A program made the translations under genes and the position numbers. From positions 34,037 to 98,036 of the forward strand of contig DIUC01000032.1 in assembly GCA_002435785.1 (NCBI GenBank): a stretch of 64,000 nucleotides of DNA, read 5' to 3'. Shown in pieces: positions 1 to 8,919 of this stretch. Positions within the stretch are counted from its first letter, which is position 1. The number at the start of each line of letters is the position of its first letter. The notes below the pieces were generated by a model. It ran no database searches and had not been told where the DNA came from. It saw only the letters and a list, made by a program, of their open reading frames with translations. This stretch comes from Saprospiraceae bacterium UBA6168 (GTDB taxonomy: Bacteria; Bacteroidota; Bacteroidia; Chitinophagales; Saprospiraceae).

Positions 1-2
1 GG

Positions 3-998
3 GGCGACCTAATCGCAGCTTTAGCCAGCGAGAAAACAACGGGCATTGAAGAACTGAAATTTGCTGGCCCACAAAAATCGGTGGAGGTGCTGATGAACGG
101 CTCCAAGCCGGACAACCCTCGCCGGGTCTATGATGCACCAAACAAGGGCTTGCTTTGGGGATGGGAGGTGAGTGCCTATGTCTTCACTAAAGCGATTTCG
201 ACCGGAGCGTTTTTGGTGCCACTCATCGGAATGTTCGTATTGGACAGGCTAAAGGTTACTACCGGTTTTCTTGAGCCTATCGGAATGTTCTTTGTTGGTG
301 GCATTATCGCTTTGGTGTTCTTGGGCCTCACGACTGCCTTTTTGGTCAAAGACCTTGACCAGCCAAAGCGTTTCCTTTACGTGATTCTGCGCCCACAATG
401 GAAAAGCTGGCTGGTTCGTGGTGGCTATGCGCTTTCCATTTTTGGTGGTTCCATGACCCTACTCTTTGTGTCAACGATGCTGGGATGGGATGCGTTAAGC
501 CCTATTTTTCTTGTATTGGCAGTGGTTTCTGCCGTTGTCACTGCCGTTTATACAGCGTACTTATTTGCGCAAGCGAAGGGTCGGGATTTTTGGCAAAGCC
601 CAGTTCTGGCGCTGCACATGCTCGTCCATAGCCTTTTGGCCGGCGGTGCCATTTTCGCCGTGCTGGCGATTTTCGATTTGCCCTCCGAGGGCTGGATGGC
701 TTACCTGCGCTGGTTGATGGCACTCGGCATCGGTATCAACTTACTGATACTGTTCGTCGAACTCACTACCACCCACATGACACAAGAGGCAAAAATGACC
801 GCTGCAATGATTACTAAGGGCCGCTATTCTCGCCTTTTTTGGTGGGGAACGGTGATTATGGGAAATCTCGTCCCGCTCGTTTTGCTGCTTACTGGGATTG
901 AGTATGGCATCCAAATCGCTGGCCTGTTGGCATTGATTGGCATATATTTCACGGAGAAAATCTGGGTGGAAGCACCCCAGCAAATACAACTGAGCTAA
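3..998 (+). CDS. NrfD/PsrC-type membrane subunit, 5' truncated by window edge
   Basis: The reading frame is open from the first bases of the window, so the start lies upstream. From about base 140 the protein is strongly hydrophobic, with roughly eight membrane segments. The first carries a WGWEVSAYVF motif typical of NrfD/PsrC/SoeC quinone-interacting subunits, which pass electrons between a quinone and an iron-sulfur subunit. The visible part before the membrane domain (GDLIAALASEKTTG, bases 3-44) resembles the tail of a 4Fe-4S ferredoxin-type electron-transfer subunit, so the gene may be a fused FeS-NrfD protein. A GTG at 81 and an ATG at 93 are possible internal starts, but I prefer the read-through. 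It is followed by sulfide:quinone oxidoreductase on the same strand, and a molybdopterin catalytic subunit lies 2.4 kb downstream. Family assignment is good; the fusion is inference. Confidence 0.8.
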   Translation, partial: GDLIAALASEKTTGIEELKFAGPQKSVEVLMNGSKPDNPRRVYDAPNKGLLWGWEVSAYVFTKAISTGAFLVPLIGMFVLDRLKVTTGFLEPIGMFFVGGIIALVFLGLTTAFLVKDLDQPKRFLYVILRPQWKSWLVRGGYALSIFGGSMTLLFVSTMLGWDALSPIFLVLAVVSAVVTAVYTAYLFAQAKGRDFWQSPVLALHMLVHSLLAGGAIFAVLAIFDLPSEGWMAYLRWLMALGIGINLLILFVELTTTHMTQEAKMTAAMITKGRYSRLFWWGTVIMGNLVPLVLLLTGIEYGIQIAGLLALIGIYFTEKIWVEAPQQIQLS

Positions 999-1056
999 TG
1001 TTTCGACCTGTTTGACCGCAAATCCTGCAACACAATTTTTGACAAAAAAATCAATT

Positions 1057-2247
1057 ATGGCACATCATCAAATCCTCATCATCGGCGGCGGCAATGCAGG
1101 GCTGTCCATTGCTTCAAAACTGCTTATCAAGGACAGCTCGCTGAAAATAGGCATTATCGAACCTTCCGAAAAGCACTATTACCAACCTGCATGGACTTTG
1201 GTGGGCGGCGGTGTTTTTGATGTGAACGACACCATTAAACTGGAGAAGGACTTCATTCCGAAAGGTACCACTTGGATAAAAGACGCCGTGGCCACTTTTG
1301 AGCCGGAACAAAACCAAATCACCTGTAAAAGTGGAAATAAGCATACCTACGATTACCTCGTCGTGGTGCCCGGTATTCAATTAGATTGGCACAAAATCAA
1401 GGGGCTGAAGGAAACACTGGGCAAGAACTGCGTGACCACGAATTACTTGGTGGACTACGCCCCCTACACCTGGGAGTGCTTGCACAATTTCAAAGGTGGA
1501 AACGCCATTTTCACCAATCCAAACACGCCCATCAAATGCGGTGGCGCTCCGCAAAAAATCATGTACCTCGCTGGGGACCACATCCTGAAAAACGGTCTTC
1601 AACCAAAGTCGAATATGCATTTTTACTCCGGTGGCGGCATCATTTTCGGGGTAGAAAAATACGCCGATACCCTAAACGAAGTGCTGCAACGCTATAAAAT
1701 TCAGACGCACTTCAAGCACAACCTCGTCGAAATTGATGGGCCAAACAAAAAGGCTTGGTTCGAAAATGAAGCAGGCGGGCAAATTGAGCAGTCCTTTGAC
1801 TTCATCCATGTGACGCCGCCTCAGAGTGCGCCGGATTTCATCAAAACATCATCCCTCGCCGTACCGGGTAATCCACTCGGCTGGGTGGATGTGGACAAGT
1901 TCACTTTGCAGCACACACGCTACCCAAATATTTTCAGTTGTGGCGATGCGTCCAACACACCCAATGCCAAGACCGGGGCAGCCATCCGAAAGCAAGCACC
2001 CGTGCTGGTCGAGAACCTGCTGCACGTCAAAAACGGCGGTTCTCTGGACGCCAAGTACACGGGCTATGGCTCTTGTCCGCTCGTCACTGGCTACGGAAAG
2101 CTCGTCCTTGCTGAGTTCGACTACGAGAACAACCCGATGGAGACCTTCCCATTTGACCAGGGCAAGGAGCGCTGGAGCATGTGGATGTTGAAGACGAAGG
2201 TGCTGCCTTGGCTTTACTGGAATAGGATTTTGCAGGGCAAGGCGTGA
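1057..2247 (+). CDS. sqr: Sulfide:quinone oxidoreductase, eukaryotic (SQOR) type
   Basis: FAD-dependent enzyme that oxidises sulfide to sulfane sulfur and reduces quinone at the membrane. The N-terminus has the dinucleotide motif ILIIGGGNAG. YQPAWTLVGGG and KCGGAPQKIMYLA are strongly like human SQOR and yeast Hmt2 rather than classic bacterial SqrA. The two redox cysteines are visible as Cys161 (in KCGGAP) and Cys340 (in GYGSCPLV), and their spacing agrees with human Cys201/Cys379. A CGDASN motif near residue 295 is the second FAD-binding segment. I chose ATG 1057 because it sits directly before the Rossmann fold; a TTG at 1012 would add 15 unlikely residues. It follows the NrfD gene by 58 bp and is probably co-transcribed with it. 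The length of 396 residues is normal. Confidence 0.9.
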   Translation: MAHHQILIIGGGNAGLSIASKLLIKDSSLKIGIIEPSEKHYYQPAWTLVGGGVFDVNDTIKLEKDFIPKGTTWIKDAVATFEPEQNQITCKSGNKHTYDYLVVVPGIQLDWHKIKGLKETLGKNCVTTNYLVDYAPYTWECLHNFKGGNAIFTNPNTPIKCGGAPQKIMYLAGDHILKNGLQPKSNMHFYSGGGIIFGVEKYADTLNEVLQRYKIQTHFKHNLVEIDGPNKKAWFENEAGGQIEQSFDFIHVTPPQSAPDFIKTSSLAVPGNPLGWVDVDKFTLQHTRYPNIFSCGDASNTPNAKTGAAIRKQAPVLVENLLHVKNGGSLDAKYTGYGSCPLVTGYGKLVLAEFDYENNPMETFPFDQGKERWSMWMLKTKVLPWLYWNRILQGKA

Positions 2248-2372
2248 CACAGTCTGCCGGCACTAAGATTTAGTTACCTGCTCACTATAGTCATATTTTT
2301 TCGAAAAGGATGTGGAATCCAAGTAGCATTTAAAGGTTTCATAACACGATTTGGCTATTTGGAGGGGCAGGA

Positions 2373-3263
2373 TTAAGGCACTAGTTCCAAAAGGACGAAA
2401 ATTGTACAAATGAAAATACTTTGAGTGAGAGGGTATGTCGCAGCAGTGAAAGTCGTGGATAGGTAGCTTCGGTCATTTCCAGGGCCAGCATAGATGGCAT
2501 TTCCATCCATATTCAGGTCGCTGTTAAGATACCCTGAAGCCATGAAGGTAGAAATTTGATTGGAGTTGCCTGGATGATATAGAGCAGTGATAAATATTGG
2601 CAAAACATCATTTCCCGGCCCCTGATAGATAATTCGTCTGTCGCCATTTAAGTCGCCACACCAGAGGGCTTTTTTGCCACTAATGGTTGCCATTGAATAC
2701 TGTCCATTTGCAAAAAAGTTGGGGTTGGTAAAGTCAAGGGTTTGTGGTGCATCGTTGAGAAAAACAGCTTCACCACTCATGACGCCCAAGTGGTTTCGAT
2801 GGCGCACGACAACGAAGTAAAGACCAGGTGCGGTGTTTGGGAAATGAAGCGGTGATACGCCGTCCACATCTACCACATTGCCAATTCTCGTCAAAAGTGC
2901 CGAGCGGGTGGCAACAGTACTGTCGAGAATCTGCGGGTCTCTCAGCTCTACAATTACCCAATCAACCACAGCATTCTCGCCAGTTATTTGAAAAACTGAA
3001 GGGTCTGACACGACTTCGTTGCCGCCCCCGTTGACATGCTGATAATTGGGCATGGTTGAATATGGTTCCGTAAAAGGAAGGAGGTTTTTTTGCCGAAGAT
3101 CGTCCCGCATCATGGTATCATAAGTGAAATTGGACTTTATCAAAGCACCTTGCAGCAGAACTCGTGCAGAGATTTTGACACCGTTTTGGGACTTAACGGC
3201 AAAAGCAACGAATAGCAGAAAAAGCAGGATTACCTGCTTAGGTTTCGAGTTGGTTTTCTTCAT
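2373..3263 (-). CDS. Secreted protein with dockerin-like calcium-binding repeats, function unknown
   Basis: The start MKKTNSKPKQ is followed by a hydrophobic stretch ending FAVKSQ, a signal peptide. An upstream in-frame ATG at 3326 would place 21 residues before it and is less likely. The C-terminal third has two similar units, GDLNGDRRIIYQGPGND and SDLNMDGNAIYAGPGND, with regularly spaced Asp and Asn like calcium-binding dockerin or EF-loop repeats. Such tails occur on secreted proteins of Saprospiraceae from memory, and the end (LLELVP) looks natural rather than truncated. The gene runs against its neighbours and separates the SQR gene from the molybdopterin oxidoreductase; its start faces that of the latter across 88 bp. 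No enzymatic domain was recognised. Confidence 0.7.
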   Translation of the reverse strand: MKKTNSKPKQVILLFLLFVAFAVKSQNGVKISARVLLQGALIKSNFTYDTMMRDDLRQKNLLPFTEPYSTMPNYQHVNGGGNEVVSDPSVFQITGENAVVDWVIVELRDPQILDSTVATRSALLTRIGNVVDVDGVSPLHFPNTAPGLYFVVVRHRNHLGVMSGEAVFLNDAPQTLDFTNPNFFANGQYSMATISGKKALWCGDLNGDRRIIYQGPGNDVLPIFITALYHPGNSNQISTFMASGYLNSDLNMDGNAIYAGPGNDRSYLSTTFTAATYPLTQSIFICTIFVLLELVP

Positions 3264-3351
3264 GGTAAAAAGAAAGTTGTGATAAATAAAGTGAGTAGCG
3301 GAGGTAGGCAAAATACTAATCGCCAAATCCTATGCCACAAACAGAAAAAAT

Positions 3352-6231
3352 ATGGGCTACAAGCACAAACCAAGTTTCATCGAAAAAATGGCCGAAGGAA
3401 TCGGCCTCATTCCCAAGCTCCACAAGGAGGAGGACTATGCTGCTTCGGTAGCAACCTTGTCTTCCCCGGAGGGAACCAGTGATTTGTCCAAGTTCCCGCC
3501 ACCGGAGCAGTGGAACGACTGGACGGAGTACGAAGCCACCAAATGGCCGAAAAAGGAGAAGCGGAACTACGCCATCGTGCCGACGACCTGCTTCAATTGC
3601 GAGAGTGCCTGCGGGATGTTGGCGTATATTGACAAGGAAACTGACCAAGTGCGCAAGTTCGAGGGGAACCCGTGGCACCCCGGCAGCCGTGGCCGCAACT
3701 GCGCCAAAGGCCCTGCCACCATCAACCAAATCACCGACCCCGACCGTATCCTGTATCCGATGAAGCGGTTAGGGGAGCGAGGCGGTGGCCAATGGGAGCG
3801 GGTGACCTGGGATTCTGTGCTCGACGACATCGCAGGGCGGATGCGCAAGGCGCTGCTTGAAGGTCGCAACAACGAAATCGCCTACCACGTGGGGCGGCCA
3901 GGGCATGAGGGTTACATGGACAGGGTGCTAAAGGCTTGGGGAGTGGACGGCCACAACTCGCACACCAACATCTGCTCGTCTGGCGCAAGGTTTGGCTACG
4001 CAATCTGGTATGGCCATGACCGGCCATCGCCTGACCATGCCAATGCCAAGGCCATCCTGCTCATCTCGGCGCACCTCGAAAGTGGGCACTACTTCAATCC
4101 GCACGCCCAGCGCATCATCGAGGCCAAGATGAAAGGCGCAAAGCTCATCGTGCTCGACCCTCGCCTCAGTAACACTGCCAGCATGGCCGATGAATGGATG
4201 CCAACTTATCCCGGTACGGAGGCGGCGTTGCTGCTCGCTATCGCAAGGTTGCTTTTGCAAAACGGCTGGTACAACCGGGAGTACGTGGAGAAATGGACGA
4301 ACTGGGATGATTACATGCGAAAAGCGCACCCCGACAAGCCGCAAACTTTTGAAAGTTTCATCGAGACGCTGATTGATATTTATGCTGAGTACACGCCTGA
4401 ATATGCAGAAAAGGAAACTGGCGTAAAAGTGGCGCAGACCATCGAAGTCGCCAGAATAGTCGGGGAGGCAGGCACCCGGCTCTCGACGCACAACTGGCGC
4501 AGTGCTGGCAGCGGCAACCTCGGCGGTTGGGCGGTAGCCCGCACCCTGCACTTCCTCAATGTGCTTACGGGTTCTGTCGGCACGGTCGGTGGCACTTCGC
4601 CAAACACTTGGAACAAGTTCCATCCGCATTTCTTCGACACCCCCCCTGCCCAGAAGTTCTGGAACGAGCTGCATTTTCCGAGGGAATATCCGCTTGCCTA
4701 TTTTGAAATGAGCTTCCTGTTGCCGCACTTCTTAAAGGAAGGCCGTGGCTTCATGGACGTGTATTTTTCGAGGGTTTTCAACCCGGTGTGGACGTACCCG
4801 GACGGCTTTATGTGGATGGAGGCGTTCAAGGACGAAAAATGCTTCGGCCTCCATGCTGCCCTGACGCCGGTTTGGAGCGAGACGGCCTACTTCGCTGACT
4901 ACGTGCTGCCGATGGGCCTCGCCAGCGAGCGCCACGACCTCAATAGCTACGAAACACATGCGGGCATTTGGATTGCCTTCCGGCAACCAGTTTTACGAGA
5001 AAAAGCTCGGCGGGACGGCAAGCATTTCCAGTTCACTTACGAAGTGAATCCCGGTGAGGTTTGGGAGGAAGACGAGTTTTGGATTCAGCTATCTTGGCGA
5101 GTGGACCCCGACGGGTCGCTCGGCATCCGCAAGCACTTCGAGTCGCCGTACCGCCCCGGCGAGTGCATCACGGTGGATGAATACTACCGCTATATTTTCG
5201 AGGAAACCAAAGGCTTGCCCGAAGCGGCGGCCAAAGAGGGGCTTTCCGCACTTGACTATATGCGCAAATACGGCGCTTTCGTGGTAGAACCCTCCGTTTA
5301 CGAAGTGAACAAACGGCCACTTTCCCCAAAAGAATTGGATGGCACAGAGGTCGCCACCGATGGCCGGATTTTGAAAAAAGGCAAGACCGTGGGCGTGATG
5401 CACAAGGGCAAAGCCGTCGAAGGGTTCCCGACGCCGAGCGGCAAGAACGAGTTTTTCAGCCAGACGATGATAGACTGGAAATGGCCGGAGTACAGCATTC
5501 CGACTTACATCAAAAGCCATATCCACGAGGATGAGATGGACCGGTCGAAGGGCGATTACCCGCTTGTGCCCACCTTCCGGTTGCCAACCCTCATCCACTC
5601 ACGCAGCGGCAATGCCAAGTGGCTTTACGAAATCGCCAATCGAAACCCGCTGTGGATGCACCCATCGGACGCCAACAAATTCGGAGTAGTTACAGGTGAT
5701 TTGCTGCGCATCAACACCGAAATCGGTTACTTCGTGGACAAGGTCTGGGTGACAGAGGGCATGAAGCCCGGCATCGTTGCCTGCTCGCACCACCTTGGCA
5801 GGTGGCGCAGGCCGAACGACCCGGCTGGCAACCGTTGGGCGACCGCTACCGTCAGCATTCAGGACGACAACAATGGCGGCTGGAAGATGAAGCAATTGGC
5901 TGGCATTCAGCCGTTTAAATCAAAGGACAAGGACTCTGCCCGCATCTTTTGGACGGATGGCGGGGTACACCAGAACATTACTTTCCCTGTTCACCCCGAC
6001 CCAATCAGCGGGATGCACTGCTGGCACCAGAAGGTGCGCATCGAAAACGTGCAACCCGGCGACCAGTACGGTGACATCTTTGTGGACACGAAGAAAAGCA
6101 TGGAGGTCTATCGCCGCTGGTTGGCGATGGCGAGGCCAGCGCCTGGGCCGGATGGACTGCGCCGTCCGCTCTGGATGAAGCGGGCGTTGAAGCCTGCGGA
6201 GGAAACGTATTATCTAAAGAACGACGAATGA
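3352..6231 (+). CDS. Molybdopterin oxidoreductase catalytic subunit (PsrA/PhsA/SoeA-like)
   Basis: 959-residue member of the DMSO reductase (CISM) superfamily. An N-terminal 4Fe-4S site is visible as Cys80, Cys83, Cys87 and Cys117 (CFNCESAC...NCAKG). The likely molybdenum ligand is Cys208 in HTNICSSGARFGY. The C-terminal third (from about residue 750) resembles a molydopterin-dinucleotide-binding domain with conserved LPTLIHSRSGN and ACSHHLGRWR segments. There is no twin-arginine signal at the N-terminus (MGYKHKPSFIEKMAEG), so the enzyme should be cytoplasmic. That fits SoeABC-type sulfite dehydrogenases better than periplasmic polysulfide or thiosulfate reductases. It lies downstream of the NrfD and SQR genes, which suggests a role in sulfur oxidation, but the substrate cannot be read from sequence. 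A strong hairpin terminator follows. Confidence 0.85.
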   Translation: MGYKHKPSFIEKMAEGIGLIPKLHKEEDYAASVATLSSPEGTSDLSKFPPPEQWNDWTEYEATKWPKKEKRNYAIVPTTCFNCESACGMLAYIDKETDQVRKFEGNPWHPGSRGRNCAKGPATINQITDPDRILYPMKRLGERGGGQWERVTWDSVLDDIAGRMRKALLEGRNNEIAYHVGRPGHEGYMDRVLKAWGVDGHNSHTNICSSGARFGYAIWYGHDRPSPDHANAKAILLISAHLESGHYFNPHAQRIIEAKMKGAKLIVLDPRLSNTASMADEWMPTYPGTEAALLLAIARLLLQNGWYNREYVEKWTNWDDYMRKAHPDKPQTFESFIETLIDIYAEYTPEYAEKETGVKVAQTIEVARIVGEAGTRLSTHNWRSAGSGNLGGWAVARTLHFLNVLTGSVGTVGGTSPNTWNKFHPHFFDTPPAQKFWNELHFPREYPLAYFEMSFLLPHFLKEGRGFMDVYFSRVFNPVWTYPDGFMWMEAFKDEKCFGLHAALTPVWSETAYFADYVLPMGLASERHDLNSYETHAGIWIAFRQPVLREKARRDGKHFQFTYEVNPGEVWEEDEFWIQLSWRVDPDGSLGIRKHFESPYRPGECITVDEYYRYIFEETKGLPEAAAKEGLSALDYMRKYGAFVVEPSVYEVNKRPLSPKELDGTEVATDGRILKKGKTVGVMHKGKAVEGFPTPSGKNEFFSQTMIDWKWPEYSIPTYIKSHIHEDEMDRSKGDYPLVPTFRLPTLIHSRSGNAKWLYEIANRNPLWMHPSDANKFGVVTGDLLRINTEIGYFVDKVWVTEGMKPGIVACSHHLGRWRRPNDPAGNRWATATVSIQDDNNGGWKMKQLAGIQPFKSKDKDSARIFWTDGGVHQNITFPVHPDPISGMHCWHQKVRIENVQPGDQYGDIFVDTKKSMEVYRRWLAMARPAPGPDGLRRPLWMKRALKPAEETYYLKNDE

Positions 6232-6253
6232 TGAGTTGTTGAAAGAATGCAGA

Positions 6254-6284
6254 ACGACGGCAAGGTTACCAACCTTGCCGTTGT
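6254..6284. terminator. Hairpin terminator between convergent genes
   Basis: A 14-bp stem (6254-6267 with 6271-6284, one G-T pair) with a 3-base loop lies between the ends of the molybdopterin oxidoreductase gene and lnt. The plus-strand side is followed by a short T-rich run (AGTTTT). Confidence 0.75.
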
Positions 6285-6288
6285 AGTT

Positions 6289-8115
6289 TTAAGCCGTTGG
6301 CTTCCCAATCCGGTTCGAGATTTTTCTCACCAATAAATTAGTCACCAAAATCAAGGTGACAAAGAAAGCGATTCGGGCAATGAGGTCGCCCCAGTGGACA
6401 TAAAAAGTAATGCGGTCGTTGAACTTGATATTTTGCCTAATGGCCGCTTCCTCCTCATACTTGGTGGGCTGCTGCACGTCGCCCCGCTGGTTGATGAAGC
6501 AAGAAATGCCAGTGTTTGCGGAGCGGGCAATGCTTTTTCGGGTCTCCACAGCCCTAAGCCGGGCATAGGCAAGGTGCTGCTTGTGGCCCCCAGAATCGTC
6601 CCACCAACCGTCGTTTGTCATAATGAACGTGGCCTCGGCGCCCGCTCTGACGTAACCCCCGTTGTAGTCGCCAAAGACGCTTTCGTAACAAATGGAAGGG
6701 GCGACCCTCCCGCTGTTGCTGGGGAATGCCTCCCGGTAAGGTTGTATGCCGTGGCCTTCCACCGAGCCGTCGAGCTGGTCAACAATGGGCTTTAGGAAGA
6801 AAAGCACTTGATGATAGGGGAGAATCTCTGCTCCCGGCACTAATTTGGATTTGATGTAAAACGGAATGCTGTCCGCCCCGGCCTGGAGTTGCAGCGCTGC
6901 ATTGTAGGCTTCCCAGTAGAAGACCTTGCTGCCCCGTTCCTCCTTTCTGGCCGACTTGGTGAGCGGTTCGCCTTCGGCAAAAACCTTGTAGGCGCTCACG
7001 CCCGTGACGAGCTTTACCTGCGGGAACTTATCCAGAAAGCCCATTATCTGCCGGATGTCCCGGTTCGATTTGAGGTCGTTCATCTCCCCAGCGCTGAAGC
7101 TGGTTTCTGGCCAGACGAGGTAGGCCGTTTTGTCGGTAATGGCAGCCTCGGAAAGGCGAAGGAAGGTTTTCAACTGCTCCTCATCGGGGACGTTGAACTT
7201 CTGGTAGTGCGGCTCGAAGTTTGGCTGTACGACCACCACTTCTTCATCACGCCCTATGTCTTTTTGGTTGAAATACCAGACCAAGGAAACCGCAATCGGT
7301 ACCAATACCAATAGCTTGATGCGCCAAAATACCCAACCTTGCTGCAAAGCTGCTTTCGGGGAGATTTGGAAATTGCATTTTTCCAACAGCTTGAAAACCA
7401 GCACGTTGGCGACCAATACCCAGAGCGAGCCGCCGAAAACCCCCGTGTACTCGTACCACTGTACGGCCTGCGGAAACTGTGCAAAAGCATTGCCGAGCGT
7501 GAGCCACGACCAAGAGATTTCCCAATTTAAATGCAGGAACTCGAACGACAGCCAATAGGCAATGAGGGATAGGTAGCCCGTTTTGGGTAGGTACTTCCGT
7601 GTCTGGTGGAAGAACCAGATGGGCACGTACATGAACCAGGCATTCAGCCAAATGGCCACGATGCCAGCGATGAAGGCCGTGTTGCCTACCCACCAGGTCA
7701 CGAGGATGTTCCAAAGGACGAAGGCGTGATAGGTGTAGGGGAGGATAGATGATTGACGATTTACGATTGACGATTGACGGTTTTCAGCTGCATGGTCTTT
7801 GGCTATTTCATACTCGATGAGTAGCAGCGGAACCCATGCGATGAACAGCAAAATCGTGGTCGGGAATGGCGGAAAACTCAATGCCAACAGTACCCCGCTC
7901 AAAGTGCTAAGCCCGAGCCAGCGCAAGCCTTTTGGGTGGCGGGTGTACCTTTTCCAAAACAACAACACGATGCTCGCCCATGCCAGCACGAAGAAGTACA
8001 GCGGGCGGTGACCCCAAAGTGTATCCTGTTGCCAGAGGGCGTACATTTTGTAGCCTACGGCGAGGGTGGCAATGGATGTGGCGGTGAGTAGGGTGAGGCG
8101 GAGGGAGTTTTTCAT
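6289..8115 (-). CDS. lnt: Apolipoprotein N-acyltransferase
   Basis: Inner-membrane enzyme that N-acylates the lipidated cysteine of apolipoproteins. The first ~280 residues carry the membrane segments, including the family motif LSFPPFPTT. The nitrilase domain occupies roughly 290-570, and its catalytic triad is visible: Glu337 (WPETSF), Lys422 (IKSKLVPGAE) and Cys476 (ICYESVFGD). FIMTNDGWWDDSGG and LRAVETRKSIARSANTG are further Lnt signatures. At residues 111-125 the sequence ENRQSSIVNRQSSIL is an internal repeat that looks like an in-frame insertion of a short DNA repeat in a loop between membrane segments; it does not touch the catalytic domain. The downstream neighbour converges on it across a shared terminator. 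Confidence 0.93.
   Translation of the reverse strand: MKNSLRLTLLTATSIATLAVGYKMYALWQQDTLWGHRPLYFFVLAWASIVLLFWKRYTRHPKGLRWLGLSTLSGVLLALSFPPFPTTILLFIAWVPLLLIEYEIAKDHAAENRQSSIVNRQSSILPYTYHAFVLWNILVTWWVGNTAFIAGIVAIWLNAWFMYVPIWFFHQTRKYLPKTGYLSLIAYWLSFEFLHLNWEISWSWLTLGNAFAQFPQAVQWYEYTGVFGGSLWVLVANVLVFKLLEKCNFQISPKAALQQGWVFWRIKLLVLVPIAVSLVWYFNQKDIGRDEEVVVVQPNFEPHYQKFNVPDEEQLKTFLRLSEAAITDKTAYLVWPETSFSAGEMNDLKSNRDIRQIMGFLDKFPQVKLVTGVSAYKVFAEGEPLTKSARKEERGSKVFYWEAYNAALQLQAGADSIPFYIKSKLVPGAEILPYHQVLFFLKPIVDQLDGSVEGHGIQPYREAFPSNSGRVAPSICYESVFGDYNGGYVRAGAEATFIMTNDGWWDDSGGHKQHLAYARLRAVETRKSIARSANTGISCFINQRGDVQQPTKYEEEAAIRQNIKFNDRITFYVHWGDLIARIAFFVTLILVTNLLVRKISNRIGKPTA
7748..7780. repeat. GATTGACGATT-type short repeat inside lnt
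   Basis: Tandem near-repeats of GATTGACGATTTAC/GATTGACGATTGAC. Read in lnt they encode RQSSIVNRQSSI. From memory this sequence type is common as dispersed intergenic repeats in Bacteroidota genomes; here it lies in frame inside a gene. Confidence 0.7.
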
Positions 8116-8124
8116 GTGTTGTTG

Positions 8125-8619
8125 TTAGCCAAATATTTCACCTGCCTCGGCAAGCACTTGGTTTATCAAATGATGTGAAATCCAAAAGTCAGCTTCGGCT
8201 TGAAGGCGGCCAATTAAAGGCTTTACCGCTGGAATAAGCCCTTTTTGTTTTGCAATGATTAGCACACCGAGCAAGCCCATTATTTTAAGCCCATTTTTGC
8301 TCGCAATTGACCTTCCCAAAGCTTCATCAATCAATACCAAATCAGCCTTCAATTCCATTGCAAGCACAATGGCTTCAGATTCCCCGATTTGTAATTCACC
8401 TCGAAATGAATCAACAAGGCCCCTGTTTTTCACTGAAACAACGCTGACCCAATTTGCGGCAGCGATTTCAACACTACCTGGCAGACCCACACCAGTTAAT
8501 GTAATTTCGTTGTAAACTGCTGTTGGAATGACTACTTCCTTGAACACCGCAGGAAGCAAGTGTAAATGCCCAATAATGGCAAGGTTGATGATTGGAGAAG
8601 TGTCACTAATGACAATCAT
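8125..8619 (-). CDS. PIN-domain toxin, DUF3368 family
   Basis: Predicted ribonuclease toxin of a type II toxin-antitoxin pair. The PIN fold's acidic metal ligands are visible: Asp6 in VISDTSPI, the Glu in QIGESEAIVLA and the Asp in LVLIDEALGR. A LKIMGLLGVLIIAKQKGLI segment matches DUF3368. The ATG overlaps the stop codon of the upstream antitoxin gene by four bases (ATGA), so the two are translationally coupled. Length (164 residues) is usual. The RNA target is unknown. Confidence 0.85.
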   Translation of the reverse strand: MIVISDTSPIINLAIIGHLHLLPAVFKEVVIPTAVYNEITLTGVGLPGSVEIAAANWVSVVSVKNRGLVDSFRGELQIGESEAIVLAMELKADLVLIDEALGRSIASKNGLKIMGLLGVLIIAKQKGLIPAVKPLIGRLQAEADFWISHHLINQVLAEAGEIFG

Positions 8620-8861
8620 AGTAAGTCGAGTGCCCGCAGGTTTTCTAAATCCTTTTTTAGGTCGTCGGGGCTGATATTAAGGAAGATGTTTCGTTTTTTC
8701 AATTCCGCCTGCATTTGGAGTCGGCTGAGGCCAGCCAATTCTGCGGCTTTTCCAAGCGAAATTCTTTTCTTTTGGTAAAGCATAAGCGATAGCTCAAGCC
8801 AAACCTCTTGTTCCGTAAGCTTCGATGTTGCCATAAACTCATCAGAAATTACAAGTGCCAT
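8616..8861 (-). CDS. UPF0175 family antitoxin
   Basis: 81-residue protein matching the UPF0175 antitoxin family: an N-terminal strand, then LMLYQKKRISLGKAAELAGLSRLQMQAEL in two short helices with an HTH-like GKAAELAGLS motif, and a C-terminal LKKDLENLRALDLL tail expected to bind the toxin. It is the first gene of the pair, overlapping the PIN toxin by four bases. By analogy with the family it probably represses its own promoter. The pair sits between lnt and metG, a housekeeping context with no other mobile features. Confidence 0.82.
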   Translation of the reverse strand: MALVISDEFMATSKLTEQEVWLELSLMLYQKKRISLGKAAELAGLSRLQMQAELKKRNIFLNISPDDLKKDLENLRALDLL

Positions 8862-8919
8862 GCTACTATTTTTTCGTAAAGTTAGCTTATCGCAATGATT
8901 TGAGCAATGCCCAATCCGT

